The notes: generated by a model not told the origin, from the sequence alone. DNA of 40,709 bases from an uncultured Granulosicoccaceae bacterium (GCA_938035945.1 CALHOU010000096.1:1-40709), one strand, 5' to 3'. Counted from the first letter of the stretch, positions 19,998-28,778 are shown. A program made the numbers and translations.

Positions 19998-21177
19998 GGT
20001 ACACTCCAACGAGTTGATCGATAACCCCGTCCATACCGTATTTGTCTTCGATCAGCTTACGCCCGTTTGCCCCCATACGCAGGTTGTCAGCTTGGTCGTC
20101 GTAGCACTTGATAAGTAAGCCTGCGAGCATCTGTGCATCGCCTGCAGGAAACAAATAACCCGATACTGTATCTTCAATTAAGTCGTGATTGCCGCCTATG
20201 TCTGTAGCAAGGACGGCTCTGGCGGCATGCATGGCTTCAATAACCGAATTCGGAAGCCCTTCGGCAAACGATGGCTGCACATACAGGTCGAGATCACTAT
20301 AGAAGGGCGCTGTATCTTCAACCAAACCAAGAAACTCAATTTGATCGGCTATACCCAAGTCGCTAACTTGAGTGCGCAAATCGTGTTCCGAACTACCCGA
20401 ACCCGCCAACACGATTTTCATGTTTAGATCGGGCCGCTCCTTTTTAGCTAACGCATAACCCTCCAGCAACACATGCACACCTTTAACTTCGCGTAACCGA
20501 CCACAATAACCAACACGAAATTCTTCCGAATCAGGCATTGCACTGGGTGGCTGACTGGTGTCGATGCCATTGGGTATCAAAGCGATCTGGCTTTGTTTGA
20601 AACCCGAATCCAACAACTTGGATTGAGTTTGCTTACTGATGGTTTGCACGTGATCAATGTTGCGCATAGCCAAACGCATAAGCATATTCAAAGGGTTTAG
20701 CCGTTTCTTTTGATCTAGAATGCCGCCTTCGAATTCGAAGAAGCCGGATATTTTAGTAATAATGGGAATTTTACAAAAGGGGCGAACAACGCCTGCTGTG
20801 GCGGCCAACAAGCGTGTTACATGGACGTGCATGAAATCGAAGTTCGACCGGTTTTTAATGAGGAATGCACCGAACTTTGCCATCATAACGACTGAGCCTA
20901 AAAGTTTGACATGCGGGTATTTAATAAATGTGATCGGTATGCCATCGTATTCGGTCAAGCCTTCGTACTCTCCGGCTATAACCATGGGGGCAATATATTC
21001 GACATGTGCGCCACGCTCTTTTAGCGCATGCGCAAGCTTTACCGCTTGTGCTTCAGCACCACCTAGCCCTGGAAATCGACTGTCAATAACAAACAGCAGG
21101 CGTAGATCGACCGCATCAATCTCTGAAACATCACTATCCATGTCTGTTTCAGCTTCAGACCGGTCGAGCGTCATCAT
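19987..21177 (-). CDS. GT4 family glycosyltransferase
   Basis: A 396-residue retaining glycosyltransferase with two Rossmann domains. The N-terminal part has GLGGAEAQAVKLAHALKERGAHV. The C-terminal part has VGYCGRLREVKGVHVLLEGY, then LYVQPSFAEGLPNSVIEAMHAARAVLATDIGG, the EX7E nucleotide-sugar site of GT4 enzymes. About 20 polar, acidic residues precede the fold. It probably transfers a sugar to the lipid-linked intermediate in the cytoplasm. Its ATG overlaps the stop of the beta-barrel gene (ATGA). Confidence 0.9.
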   Translation of the reverse strand: MMTLDRSEAETDMDSDVSEIDAVDLRLLFVIDSRFPGLGGAEAQAVKLAHALKERGAHVEYIAPMVIAGEYEGLTEYDGIPITFIKYPHVKLLGSVVMMAKFGAFLIKNRSNFDFMHVHVTRLLAATAGVVRPFCKIPIITKISGFFEFEGGILDQKKRLNPLNMLMRLAMRNIDHVQTISKQTQSKLLDSGFKQSQIALIPNGIDTSQPPSAMPDSEEFRVGYCGRLREVKGVHVLLEGYALAKKERPDLNMKIVLAGSGSSEHDLRTQVSDLGIADQIEFLGLVEDTAPFYSDLDLYVQPSFAEGLPNSVIEAMHAARAVLATDIGGNHDLIEDTVSGYLFPAGDAQMLAGLLIKCYDDQADNLRMGANGRKLIEDKYGMDGVIDQLVGVYRGQ

Positions 21178-22541
21178 CGCAACAAGGAGCTTAATTCGAA
21201 GGCAAGGTCTTTAGAGGCACGTGTTGGTGGCGCCCAAACCAAGTTTATGGTGGCGCGATTTTCCACTATTTCGAAGTCTTCGAGCGAGCCATCTAATCCA
21301 ATACGTGAACCGTCCGCGACGACACCGCGATAAGCCAGACTAATTTCAAAGCTTCGTGACAAACGTTGCGCAATACTCAAATCGGCCAATACCGACTGGG
21401 CATTTTCATCACGGTTTATAAAGTCTTGCTGCGAATAACTCAGACCCGCACCAAAACGTGTTCTTGAAGAAAAGCTGTGAGCGAATAAGACACCGGCATT
21501 TGCATTGGTGCGATCTTCACGGTCCCCGGAATCGGTAAATCCGGTACTATCCGCCAGTAATCTAAAATCGGCATAGGCAATGCCGGCGACGAAATCTAGT
21601 GAGGTGCTAGGTGAGGAAATTTCGTAGCTAACGTCCAATCGGGTATCATCGAAAAAGCCATCGCCATCGGCCAATCGCGCTGTCCCTTGCGAAAATAAAT
21701 CCTCCACCACATTGAGCGTTTGGTCGGTCAAATCACGTGAAAGGGTTATTCCAAATCTGGTTGCGGTGCTTAATTGGCGCCTATAGGAAAACCGGGCGTT
21801 AAGACCATTTAATGAATCAGTTTCAGTGTCGTAGCGAGTGCCGCCAAATGATGCATCATAACGGTTACGACCACGCTCTCTATTCCAGGTCCCCGATAAG
21901 CTAAGACGATTAAAATCACCTTCCAGGTTGGTTTCAGGATTGTCGGTATAAATGTTCGACAAACTCAAGCCCCACGTGTTGCCGGTAGATGTGTCAACGG
22001 ACCAGCTAGCCGTGGTATTGAATAACTGTTCTAAAGTGACATCGTCTTGAGTTTGTAATACGTATAGGAAGCGCATATCCACGGTACTAAACGAATCGAT
22101 ATTGTAGGTAAATCGAGGCCCAGTGACGAACACATTGCGACGCTCGTCGGCGAAGTTATCGATATCCTGAACACCATCTTCGTCGCTAACAGTGCCTAGT
22201 ACATCACCTAAGTACCAGGTAAAAGATCGTGGTGTGACCTGGAATTCAGCGGCTCCAATAAACTGTGTAAAACCAGTGTAGTTACTGTCGGGATCGCTAA
22301 TTACACGCTCGCTACTCACCTCACCAATGAAACCACCGCGCACCTTAGTGCCGCTTTGATCACCAAATATGCTGAGTCGGCCTATAGCGGTTTGCCCGTC
22401 TTCCTCCGCGCCAACATCTTCAGTGGTGATGTTGTCGGAAGCTTCTAAAGAGAGAGTACCTTCAAAGCCAATTTCCAGTGCGTGCGCAACGCCTGAAATA
22501 CCTAGGAGCGCAAACGCGCAATACGCAATTCGATTTAACAC
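21174..22541 (-). CDS. Outer-membrane beta-barrel protein of the polysaccharide locus
   Basis: A 455-residue exported protein with a signal peptide (ending AHA-LEIG) and then many short alternating polar/aromatic strands separated by acidic turns (for example NRYDASFGGTRYDT, SRTRFGAGLSYSQQDF). This is the pattern of a large outer-membrane barrel. Similar proteins of about this length occur in exopolysaccharide clusters (EpsL-like, or the TIGR03016 family of PEP-CTERM loci). Because the Wza-like protein here is short, this barrel may provide the outer-membrane pore. That role is inferred. The last residue is Arg, not the aromatic expected for standard BAM recognition. Confidence 0.75.
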   Translation of the reverse strand: MLNRIAYCAFALLGISGVAHALEIGFEGTLSLEASDNITTEDVGAEEDGQTAIGRLSIFGDQSGTKVRGGFIGEVSSERVISDPDSNYTGFTQFIGAAEFQVTPRSFTWYLGDVLGTVSDEDGVQDIDNFADERRNVFVTGPRFTYNIDSFSTVDMRFLYVLQTQDDVTLEQLFNTTASWSVDTSTGNTWGLSLSNIYTDNPETNLEGDFNRLSLSGTWNRERGRNRYDASFGGTRYDTETDSLNGLNARFSYRRQLSTATRFGITLSRDLTDQTLNVVEDLFSQGTARLADGDGFFDDTRLDVSYEISSPSTSLDFVAGIAYADFRLLADSTGFTDSGDREDRTNANAGVLFAHSFSSRTRFGAGLSYSQQDFINRDENAQSVLADLSIAQRLSRSFEISLAYRGVVADGSRIGLDGSLEDFEIVENRATINLVWAPPTRASKDLAFELSSLLR

Positions 22542-22570
22542 TTTTAATCAGCTCGTTTCGGTAGCAACAA

Positions 22571-23443
22571 TCAGCTTGGCTGATCATTGATGACAATACC
22601 TGCCAGCTTTCGCTCGTCGATCTCGTCAACTATGCTGTCGAGAACACCAGGAGTAACCCCACCGTACGGCAGAACAAGCACCGTATAGTCACAGATGTCT
22701 GACAGAATTCGTGCATCAGCGGACGTTGTCATAGCAGGACCGTCGACCACTACAAAACGATTGTCGTAACGCTCTTTGATATCAACCATCAGCTGTTTAT
22801 AACGGGCTGATGTAAAGTGCTCTGCACTGATTTCATGGTGGCTGCCAATGGGAATCACGCGCATGCGTGGAATACCACTCGGACTTACAATATGCTCAAT
22901 GCCTAGCTCAGGATGCTCCAGATATTCAAGGAGACCGTGTGAATCGTCTCTGCCGATTAACTTGAGTAATTTATGAATAACCGGATCGTGTAAGTTAGCA
23001 TCAACCAACAACGATGTTTTCGCTGTATCAAAAGCAATAGTTGCAGCCAGATTCAAAGCAACAAAGCTGCCGCCACCTTGTGGAACGACAGAGCTAACAA
23101 GCACTGAAAAGTTACCTTCATCTTGCAGGCTGTAGAGCTTGGTGCGTAGTTGACGCATGGCATCAACCAAACCACGATTTTTCGAACGTGGATGAACAAT
23201 GCCCAGTAGCTCTAGTTGACGATCACTGAAGAGTTTTGCCTCTTCCATGTTCGCCATATCCGCACGCGCCTTGTCGGCCAGGCTAACTGAATCGTTAGCA
23301 GCCTTGATGTTGGTGCGCCCTTGCGTGGTGCGGTTAACCGGCACCATAGATCGGCCAGTATCTTTACGATTACGCCTCAGCTTTTTGCCCTGCTGTTGCT
23401 GGACAATTGACCTAACGTTGGCAATTTTTGCTCTATCAGTCAT
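22571..23443 (-). CDS. CpsD/CapB-like ATPase with degenerate P-loop
   Basis: A 290-residue protein with the fold of bacterial tyrosine kinases that control polysaccharide chain length. A basic, disordered N-terminal region (1-60) precedes the domain. The Walker A position reads PQGGGSF (residues 121-127) where functional members have GxGKS/T, so the key lysine is missing. Walker A' reads LLVDANLHDP (145-154) with Asn where Asp is usual, and Walker B reads VVVDGPA. There is no C-terminal tyrosine cluster. It probably acts as a structural partner of the upstream copolymerase, with which it overlaps as TAATG, and not as a kinase. Confidence 0.82.
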   Translation of the reverse strand: MTDRAKIANVRSIVQQQQGKKLRRNRKDTGRSMVPVNRTTQGRTNIKAANDSVSLADKARADMANMEEAKLFSDRQLELLGIVHPRSKNRGLVDAMRQLRTKLYSLQDEGNFSVLVSSVVPQGGGSFVALNLAATIAFDTAKTSLLVDANLHDPVIHKLLKLIGRDDSHGLLEYLEHPELGIEHIVSPSGIPRMRVIPIGSHHEISAEHFTSARYKQLMVDIKERYDNRFVVVDGPAMTTSADARILSDICDYTVLVLPYGGVTPGVLDSIVDEIDERKLAGIVINDQPS

Positions 23444-24966
23444 TACACGCCTCCCTGAGACGATAGTGCCATCATGTACTTGGCAATCGCTACGATTATA
23501 TAAAGTGCAACAACAAGAAATACCACTCCCACAACTGACGCTGGCCGGCTGAACAAGCTTGGCTTTTCGTTCGGCTGCGGCATATGCGGAACCGTGGTGA
23601 GTAAAGGTAGTTCTAGTAAATCAGTTATCGCTGATTGTGTTCGAATGCGCGGGTCGAGTTTCACGAACAAAATTAAAAACGCGATTGGCAATGCAATTGA
23701 AAGAAACAAGCCGATTAACGCGATGTGCATGAACCGAAGACCCGTTGGTAGCACCGGGAAATTGGCTTCTTGCTCAATGTTGTACAAACGCCCTTCTTCT
23801 GTTTTAGATAAAGCTTCCGAAATTCGAACATTCTCTTGCGAACGAATAAGTTCTTCAAACAAACTCTTGTTAATTTCGTAGTCTCGAGTCAATTCAAGCA
23901 TTTCTCGCTCTACTTTATTCGACACAGCCGATCGACTGATTTCGTTTTTTAACTGTGCGCCCAATTGAGCCGCCTTTGAGCGTTGTGATTCAGCTTCACG
24001 CGTAACCGATGCCAGGTTGGTACGTATGGTTTGCAGTGCAGGGTTTAGGCCAGCTGCTGGACCACTTAAGCTGCCAAGCGAAGCTGCACCACCAGCGCGC
24101 AAGTTTCGGATTTGATCTCTTAAGCTCACGATCTCTGGATAGTCGTCTGTGTACTGCAAAGACAACTGATCTATCTGTGCTTGCAAACCGTTAATACGAT
24201 TTTGCACTTGTTCGTTGCGAAAGTTAGAAGCCAGTATCGCTGACTCGTTTGCTAATTGACGTTCGATGGCAACTCTTCGTGCATTGTATTCGGCATATTG
24301 CAGCTCAGCGGCTTCCTTCTGCCGTCGTAGCTCAACAATGCGTGAATCAACATTCCCCTCAGTACTGGCGGTTATGCCTGGGTATTGCTGACTGAAACTC
24401 TCCAGGCGAGCTTCTGCATCTTCTAGTTTGGTGCGATAAGTTTCTACTTGAGCTGCTACGAAATCGAGCGCCTTGCCCGCTTCACCACTGGAGCGCTCTT
24501 TGGTTTTGATTAGAAACAATTCAGCAAATTGCTTGGCCGTTTCGTAGGCCAGGCTCGGATCCTGATCTTCAACAACAATTTCTAACAGTTGGTTTTCAAT
24601 ATTGTGAATAGATGTCTTCTTCATCAATCTGGCTTTCGCCCGTTCCCGCTCTATTGGCGCCGTCTCTTCACTAATGGCACCGGTTTCAAGCAGCACTTTG
24701 TTCATGATGTCGGCGCTAAATAGCGTTTCGCGAGCCACATTGGCTTCGTTGGTTTCGGTCGCTGTCTTTACACCGGCAACCACTTCTACCGCTGTTTTGT
24801 TATCAACCTTTAGCTGAACAAACGAGGTGTATTTTTTCTGCCACAAAAAAGCGATGAGCAGAAACAACAGTGCTATGCCTGCAAACATGGCGAGCAGCGT
24901 GCCGCGTCTTGCGGATGCCTCGCGGGATAATAATGGGGCCCATTCGTCGAGCGTGATATTACTCAT
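23443..24966 (-). CDS. GumC/Wzz-like polysaccharide copolymerase
   Basis: A 507-residue inner-membrane protein of the Wzz/GumC family that controls chain length and links synthesis to export. It has a membrane helix at about 23-41, a long periplasmic coiled coil (about 150-400) and a second helix near 415-435. A third hydrophobic segment follows near the C-terminus (VVGVVFLVVALYIIVAIAKYMMAL), which ordinary two-helix Wzz proteins lack. There is no fused kinase domain; the CpsD-like protein encoded next takes that place. It lies 57 bases after the export lipoprotein gene. Confidence 0.88.
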   Translation of the reverse strand: MSNITLDEWAPLLSREASARRGTLLAMFAGIALLFLLIAFLWQKKYTSFVQLKVDNKTAVEVVAGVKTATETNEANVARETLFSADIMNKVLLETGAISEETAPIERERAKARLMKKTSIHNIENQLLEIVVEDQDPSLAYETAKQFAELFLIKTKERSSGEAGKALDFVAAQVETYRTKLEDAEARLESFSQQYPGITASTEGNVDSRIVELRRQKEAAELQYAEYNARRVAIERQLANESAILASNFRNEQVQNRINGLQAQIDQLSLQYTDDYPEIVSLRDQIRNLRAGGAASLGSLSGPAAGLNPALQTIRTNLASVTREAESQRSKAAQLGAQLKNEISRSAVSNKVEREMLELTRDYEINKSLFEELIRSQENVRISEALSKTEEGRLYNIEQEANFPVLPTGLRFMHIALIGLFLSIALPIAFLILFVKLDPRIRTQSAITDLLELPLLTTVPHMPQPNEKPSLFSRPASVVGVVFLVVALYIIVAIAKYMMALSSQGGV

Positions 24967-25023
24967 TAGCGTACAAAATTTCTGTTGTTATCAAAAAATC
25001 TAAGCAGCGTAGTTTGACCGAAA

Positions 25024-25656
25024 TCAGAACCTGCGTTCAGGAACCGAAATCACATCACCTGGGTACAAATCGTAATTCGTATCCAGCACACCATCTTTTA
25101 AGATACTTTCCAAATAAATGGGGTAAACCTTCGTGTCGCCTTTGATAGTGCGATACAGCTTAGAGGACTCAGGTGAGGCAAACTCGTTCACGCCACCGGC
25201 TTCCAAGACAAGATCCAGCACCGTCATACCCTCACGATGACTGATCGACTTCGGTTCAGAAACACCACCGACCACGCGCACACGATTTTTAAATTCGTCA
25301 CTGTTAAGTTCTGCAACAATTACCGACACTTTCGGCGTGCGAATGTATTGGAGTAATTTCTTTTCCGTGTCGCGAGCAACTTCGTCAGGCGTGCGCTTTC
25401 CGGCTAATACATCGCCAACCAGCGGAACCGAAATGTAACCGTCGGGGCGAACTGGTACACGAACTGACAAATCCTCGTTCTTCCAAACGCTCACGTTAAC
25501 CACATCGCCCACGCCCAACCGGTATTCAGCTGTTGCTGAAGGGCCCTGAACTGGGGGGCGTTGCTCAGGGGGTAAAACACCGCCACGACCGCCGCAACCG
25601 GCGAGGAAAAGTACTGAAAAGAGGAAAAAGTAACGCAAGTGACTCATTTTATTCAA
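25024..25656 (-). CDS. Short Wza-like polysaccharide export lipoprotein
   Basis: A 210-residue OPX protein. A lipoprotein signal ends at LAGC (Cys21 from the TTG start), then a Poly_export domain (RLGVGDVVNVSVW...) and one SLBB-like domain (VRVVGGVSEPKSI...). E. coli Wza has about 380 residues with a C-terminal amphipathic helix that makes the outer-membrane pore; that part is absent here. Start options are the TTG at 25656, close to an AGGGA, or the ATG at 25647, which is thirteen bases from it. It is the first gene of the ten-gene operon, downstream of a repeat-rich control region. Confidence 0.87.
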   Translation of the reverse strand: MNKMSHLRYFFLFSVLFLAGCGGRGGVLPPEQRPPVQGPSATAEYRLGVGDVVNVSVWKNEDLSVRVPVRPDGYISVPLVGDVLAGKRTPDEVARDTEKKLLQYIRTPKVSVIVAELNSDEFKNRVRVVGGVSEPKSISHREGMTVLDLVLEAGGVNEFASPESSKLYRTIKGDTKVYPIYLESILKDGVLDTNYDLYPGDVISVPERRF

Positions 25657-25968
25657 TTATCCCTGGATTCCTAAGTTCTAGCTTCCACGCTTCTAAATTA
25701 TACGAAAACGTGAGGCAGACCCCACGAAACTCAAGTTTCTACGTGTATTCACTAATAGCGGCAGAGTCGGCTTAAAAGTTACACTTACATCGCTACTGTC
25801 CAGCCGTGGAGCTTACTGGACAGGTAATTTTATTACCTTGAGGTGTGTCCTAAAATTCGCACCGAGCGGTGCTGTGCCACAAATTTCTACAAGACGTTAT
25901 GATAACCAGTTCATACCCAACAGATGGTTAAACGACTGTAAGATATAGTTTGAGCCTTTGGAGACTTT
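25657..25968. promoter_or_regulatory. Divergent control region between the polysaccharide operon and the first J-protein gene
   Basis: 312 bases with no gene but four inverted repeats: GAAACT-CA-AGTTTC (25726-25739), CTGTCCAG-12-CTGGACAG (25796-25823), AGGTAAT-TTT-ATTACCT (25822-25838) and GCACC-GAGC-GGTGC (25859-25872). The first lies just upstream of the likely promoter of the export operon and resembles the GAAAC-N4-GTTTC pattern known for PsrA-type regulators. The repeats are visible; which are operators is inferred. Confidence 0.55.
25697..25702 (-). promoter_or_regulatory. -10 element of the polysaccharide operon
   Basis: A perfect TATAAT lies on the minus strand 41 bases before the export gene. 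The -35 region (GTGGGG at 17-base spacing) is poor, which suggests an activator. The GAAACT/AGTTTC inverted repeat lies immediately upstream of that poor -35, where an activator would bind. Confidence 0.5.
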
Positions 25969-26466
25969 GTGGCAATTCAATTTCAACGCAATTATCAGCT
26001 GCTAGAACTCGATAACAACGCTGACTGGAAAACAGCCAACAAAAATTATCGTCGTCTTGTTCATACTTGGCACCCTGATCGATTCGAGCAACGTCCTCGA
26101 GAGCGCATTCATGCGCAGCAACAATTTATTGAATTAACCAAAGCTTTCAATAATTTGCGAGGGTTTTACCGTGAAAACAACCGGCTGCCGTTTGAAAAAA
26201 TCCAGCACGCTAAAACGGCGCCATCGTCACCCCCTATCGAAAAACGAGTCATGCCCAGCGACGAGCTTGTGCTCGAATCTGGCATTTTAAACAAACGTAA
26301 ACCTTCGACCAGTTTTTTAAAATCCGATCTTTTCCACCGAGTATTGTGGGCTTTGCCAATTATCGCAGCATTGGTTGTGGGTATGGCGGTGTTTGTTATC
26401 ACCGATAGAAATGCAAAGATGAACACAATTGAAGAAGCCAAGCGTGTGTTGCGCAGCGACCTGTAA
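25969..26466 (+). CDS. Membrane-anchored J-domain protein 1
   Basis: A 165-residue protein with an N-terminal J-domain (about 8-68). The HPD tripeptide (residues 35-37, in HTWHPDRF) that stimulates DnaK ATPase is intact. A 50-residue linker follows, then one membrane helix (about 123-145) and a 20-residue tail. Expected topology places the J-domain in the cytoplasm. There is no G/F region or zinc finger, so it is a type III (DnaJC-like) protein. The GTG start at 25969 has GGAG five bases upstream. It is divergent from the export operon and convergent with the priming transferase. The function at this locus is unknown; recruiting DnaK to a membrane enzyme is an inference. Confidence 0.82.
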   Translation: MAIQFQRNYQLLELDNNADWKTANKNYRRLVHTWHPDRFEQRPRERIHAQQQFIELTKAFNNLRGFYRENNRLPFEKIQHAKTAPSSPPIEKRVMPSDELVLESGILNKRKPSTSFLKSDLFHRVLWALPIIAALVVGMAVFVITDRNAKMNTIEEAKRVLRSDL

Positions 26467-26543
26467 ACACAATTCGTAAAATTTTTCAGGCCGTTTATTT
26501 TTCAGGGCACTTAAATCTATACCAAGCGGCCCATACAAGCGGC

Positions 26544-27956
26544 TTAGCGCGCGCCTTTTCCAAATAACACCACTTCTGCGGTCTGGCACAAAATCAATAG
26601 ATCTAAGAAAATAGTGTGATTTTTGATGTAGTACAAATCGTACTCTTGCTTTTGAATGGAATCCTGCATCGATGCCCCATATGGGTAACACACCTGCGCC
26701 CAACCGGTGATACCAGGCTTTACTGCATGACGTTCCTGGTAGTAGGGGATTTCTTTTTGCAGCTCTTCTACGAACTGTGGCCGCTCAGGGCGTGGACCAA
26801 CAAAGCTCATGTCACCGCGCAATACGTTAAGGATTTGCGGCAACTCATCGATACGCGTGGTTCGCATAATCTTGCCAACAGCGGTGACCCGACTATCATT
26901 CTTGGTCGCCCATTGGGCTACTCCGTCACGCTCAGCATTAACCGACATGCTTCTAAATTTTAGTACCTGAAATGGCTCTCCCAAGTGACCTACCCGTGTT
27001 TGACCGTAAAAGATCGGTGCGGAGAATCCATCTTCAATTTTTATCGCAATAATGGCAAACAGCATGAACGGCCAGGTAATCAGCAAAATTAGCGCGCTGG
27101 CAAACACATCGAACATGCGTTTTGAAACATCTCTAACTGTGCCGCTATCAAAGCCATCAGAATAAATGAGCCAGTCAGGACGCAAAATATCCAGCGGTAA
27201 CTTACCCTGCTCGCGCTCGAAAAAACCAAGTAGATCGATAATATCGAGGCCGTAAAGCTTGCATGTAAGTAGCTGGTCCAATGGCATGCCGTTACGACGC
27301 TCATCGGCTGCTACAACAATTTCATCAACTGCATTTGCAATACAATAGTCGAGTATCGATTGCTCGCCAAGATCAATCACCAAGGCTGAATCAACTGCAA
27401 CCGAGTGATCAGTTTCCAGTGGTAAATAACCAACAACACGAAATCCTCGTCGATCCACACGGCGGCGTAATCGACGTGGGATAGAGGCCGCTTTGTCTCC
27501 TGCGCCTAACACCAACACACGGATTTTAAGGATGTCGCGATCGACATAGTAGAAGAACATCGGGCGAATAGTGCCGACCATAAAAAAAGCCAGCACCAAG
27601 GCCAACGCAAATGCGCCGCGACCGAGATGGAGACTGGGGAAGATATAGTACAAGAGTGCGAGCACAACAGCGCCACACAAAAAGCCAATAATCGAGCGCA
27701 GAAAAACACCCAAAATACCGCCACGAAAACGGCTTTGATACAAGCCCATCGCCATCATTGTGACCGGCATAACCAGACCAAATAGGATGGATGTGACCAC
27801 AGGGGAGTTAATACTCTCGACATCCATGATTTTTTGGCCGTCGAAGCGTACGTATACCGAAATGTAGACAGCGGCCACGCATACGCAAAACTCGATCAGT
27901 GCCAAAATAAGGAATGGCACACGAAGATGCATCTTAAAAAATTTAAACGTGGCCAC
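26544..27956 (-). CDS. Priming sugar transferase (polyisoprenyl-phosphate hexose-1-phosphate transferase)
   Basis: A 470-residue inner-membrane enzyme that starts the repeat unit by moving sugar-1-phosphate onto undecaprenyl phosphate. Four N-terminal helices and a CoA-binding-like Rossmann region (RVLVLGAGDKAASIPRRLRRR) precede the catalytic domain. That domain has KRMFDVFAS, KFRSM, DELPQILNVLRGDMSFVGPRPERP and PGITGWAQV, all diagnostic. The overall form matches the WbaP/EpsB type of exosortase-associated EPS clusters (TIGR03013-like). The start is GTG at 27956; an ATG eight codons in is an alternative. It is flanked on both sides by J-domain protein genes on the other strand. Confidence 0.92.
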   Translation of the reverse strand: MATFKFFKMHLRVPFLILALIEFCVCVAAVYISVYVRFDGQKIMDVESINSPVVTSILFGLVMPVTMMAMGLYQSRFRGGILGVFLRSIIGFLCGAVVLALLYYIFPSLHLGRGAFALALVLAFFMVGTIRPMFFYYVDRDILKIRVLVLGAGDKAASIPRRLRRRVDRRGFRVVGYLPLETDHSVAVDSALVIDLGEQSILDYCIANAVDEIVVAADERRNGMPLDQLLTCKLYGLDIIDLLGFFEREQGKLPLDILRPDWLIYSDGFDSGTVRDVSKRMFDVFASALILLITWPFMLFAIIAIKIEDGFSAPIFYGQTRVGHLGEPFQVLKFRSMSVNAERDGVAQWATKNDSRVTAVGKIMRTTRIDELPQILNVLRGDMSFVGPRPERPQFVEELQKEIPYYQERHAVKPGITGWAQVCYPYGASMQDSIQKQEYDLYYIKNHTIFLDLLILCQTAEVVLFGKGAR

Positions 27957-28081
27957 GGCCGAATCTATTCCTTGTTATACCTATTCCAAAAATAGCGGTG
28001 CAATACCGAAAAACTGTAATCGAATTCAATACTTAGACCTAATTGCCGATAGATTCAGTGTAATTCTATGGTTCGGCTCAA

Positions 28082-28585
28082 ATGAATGAATCGATACAAC
28101 AACGACTGGAGCACAGTCTCAAGGTTCTTGAGATTGGCCCGAGCGAAAGCTGGGAAGATATTGAAAAACAATATCGTCAGTTGATTCAACGCTGGCACCC
28201 AGACCGAAATTCAGGTGATGCGGTAGAACAAGCGCAAAATAAGTTCATCGAAATCAATTCAGCCTTTAAAACGGTTCGCGAACACTATCGCAAAACGGGC
28301 GGCATACCGCGACCCATCCCACCTGAGCAACAGGAATCACTGCTCGGTGTCAAAAAGCAAACGTCTCCAGTGATGAGTTTGCTGAAAAACAAATTGGCGA
28401 TCACCATCGCAGTCGGTTTCATCACGCTCGCGACATTCGGGGGCTTATTGTGGTCGTTAGATGCCCGCCTAACGGCAAACAATCGTGACAGAGCTGAGCT
28501 ACAAAAAGCAGATTCATCAAAGGTTGACAATTTACGACAAAATACCGCAAAAACAGATAATAAAAGTGCCTTCGCCGAAGAATAG
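28082..28585 (+). CDS. Membrane-anchored J-domain protein 2
   Basis: A 167-residue paralogue-like counterpart of the protein encoded at 25969-26466. The J-domain spans about 12-72 with HPD at 39-41 (QRWHPDRN), followed by a Pro-rich linker, one membrane helix (about 104-125) and a 40-residue polar, probably periplasmic tail. Both proteins share the order J-domain, linker, single helix, short tail, and share wording such as YRxLI/V...WHPDR and FIEl...AFk. The gene is divergent from the priming transferase across 125 bases. It is followed by the sugar-nucleotide genes on the same strand. Confidence 0.82.
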   Translation: MNESIQQRLEHSLKVLEIGPSESWEDIEKQYRQLIQRWHPDRNSGDAVEQAQNKFIEINSAFKTVREHYRKTGGIPRPIPPEQQESLLGVKKQTSPVMSLLKNKLAITIAVGFITLATFGGLLWSLDARLTANNRDRAELQKADSSKVDNLRQNTAKTDNKSAFAEE

Positions 28586-28709
28586 ATTGAGGCACATCGC
28601 GTCACTTAGGTAAAACTACTCAGCGTATTGTGCAGTAAAGCGGTGTTATACGGATGGTGGTTCGTCACAATATATCGCTAAACGCCGCGGTGAAGCACAC
28701 GCTTTCCCG

Positions 28710-28715
28710 TATAAT
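28710..28715 (+). promoter_or_regulatory. -10 element before the dehydrogenase gene
   Basis: A perfect TATAAT lies 64 bases before the chosen start. I see no good -35 at normal spacing. A short inverted repeat, GTACC-N7-GGTAC (28733-28749), lies in the leader. The 193-base gap holds no gene. Confidence 0.4.
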
Positions 28716-28778
28716 TCGCCCAACATCCGAATGTACCTATAAAGGGTACGTCGAACCAGGTATTTGGAAAAGGCTTTA

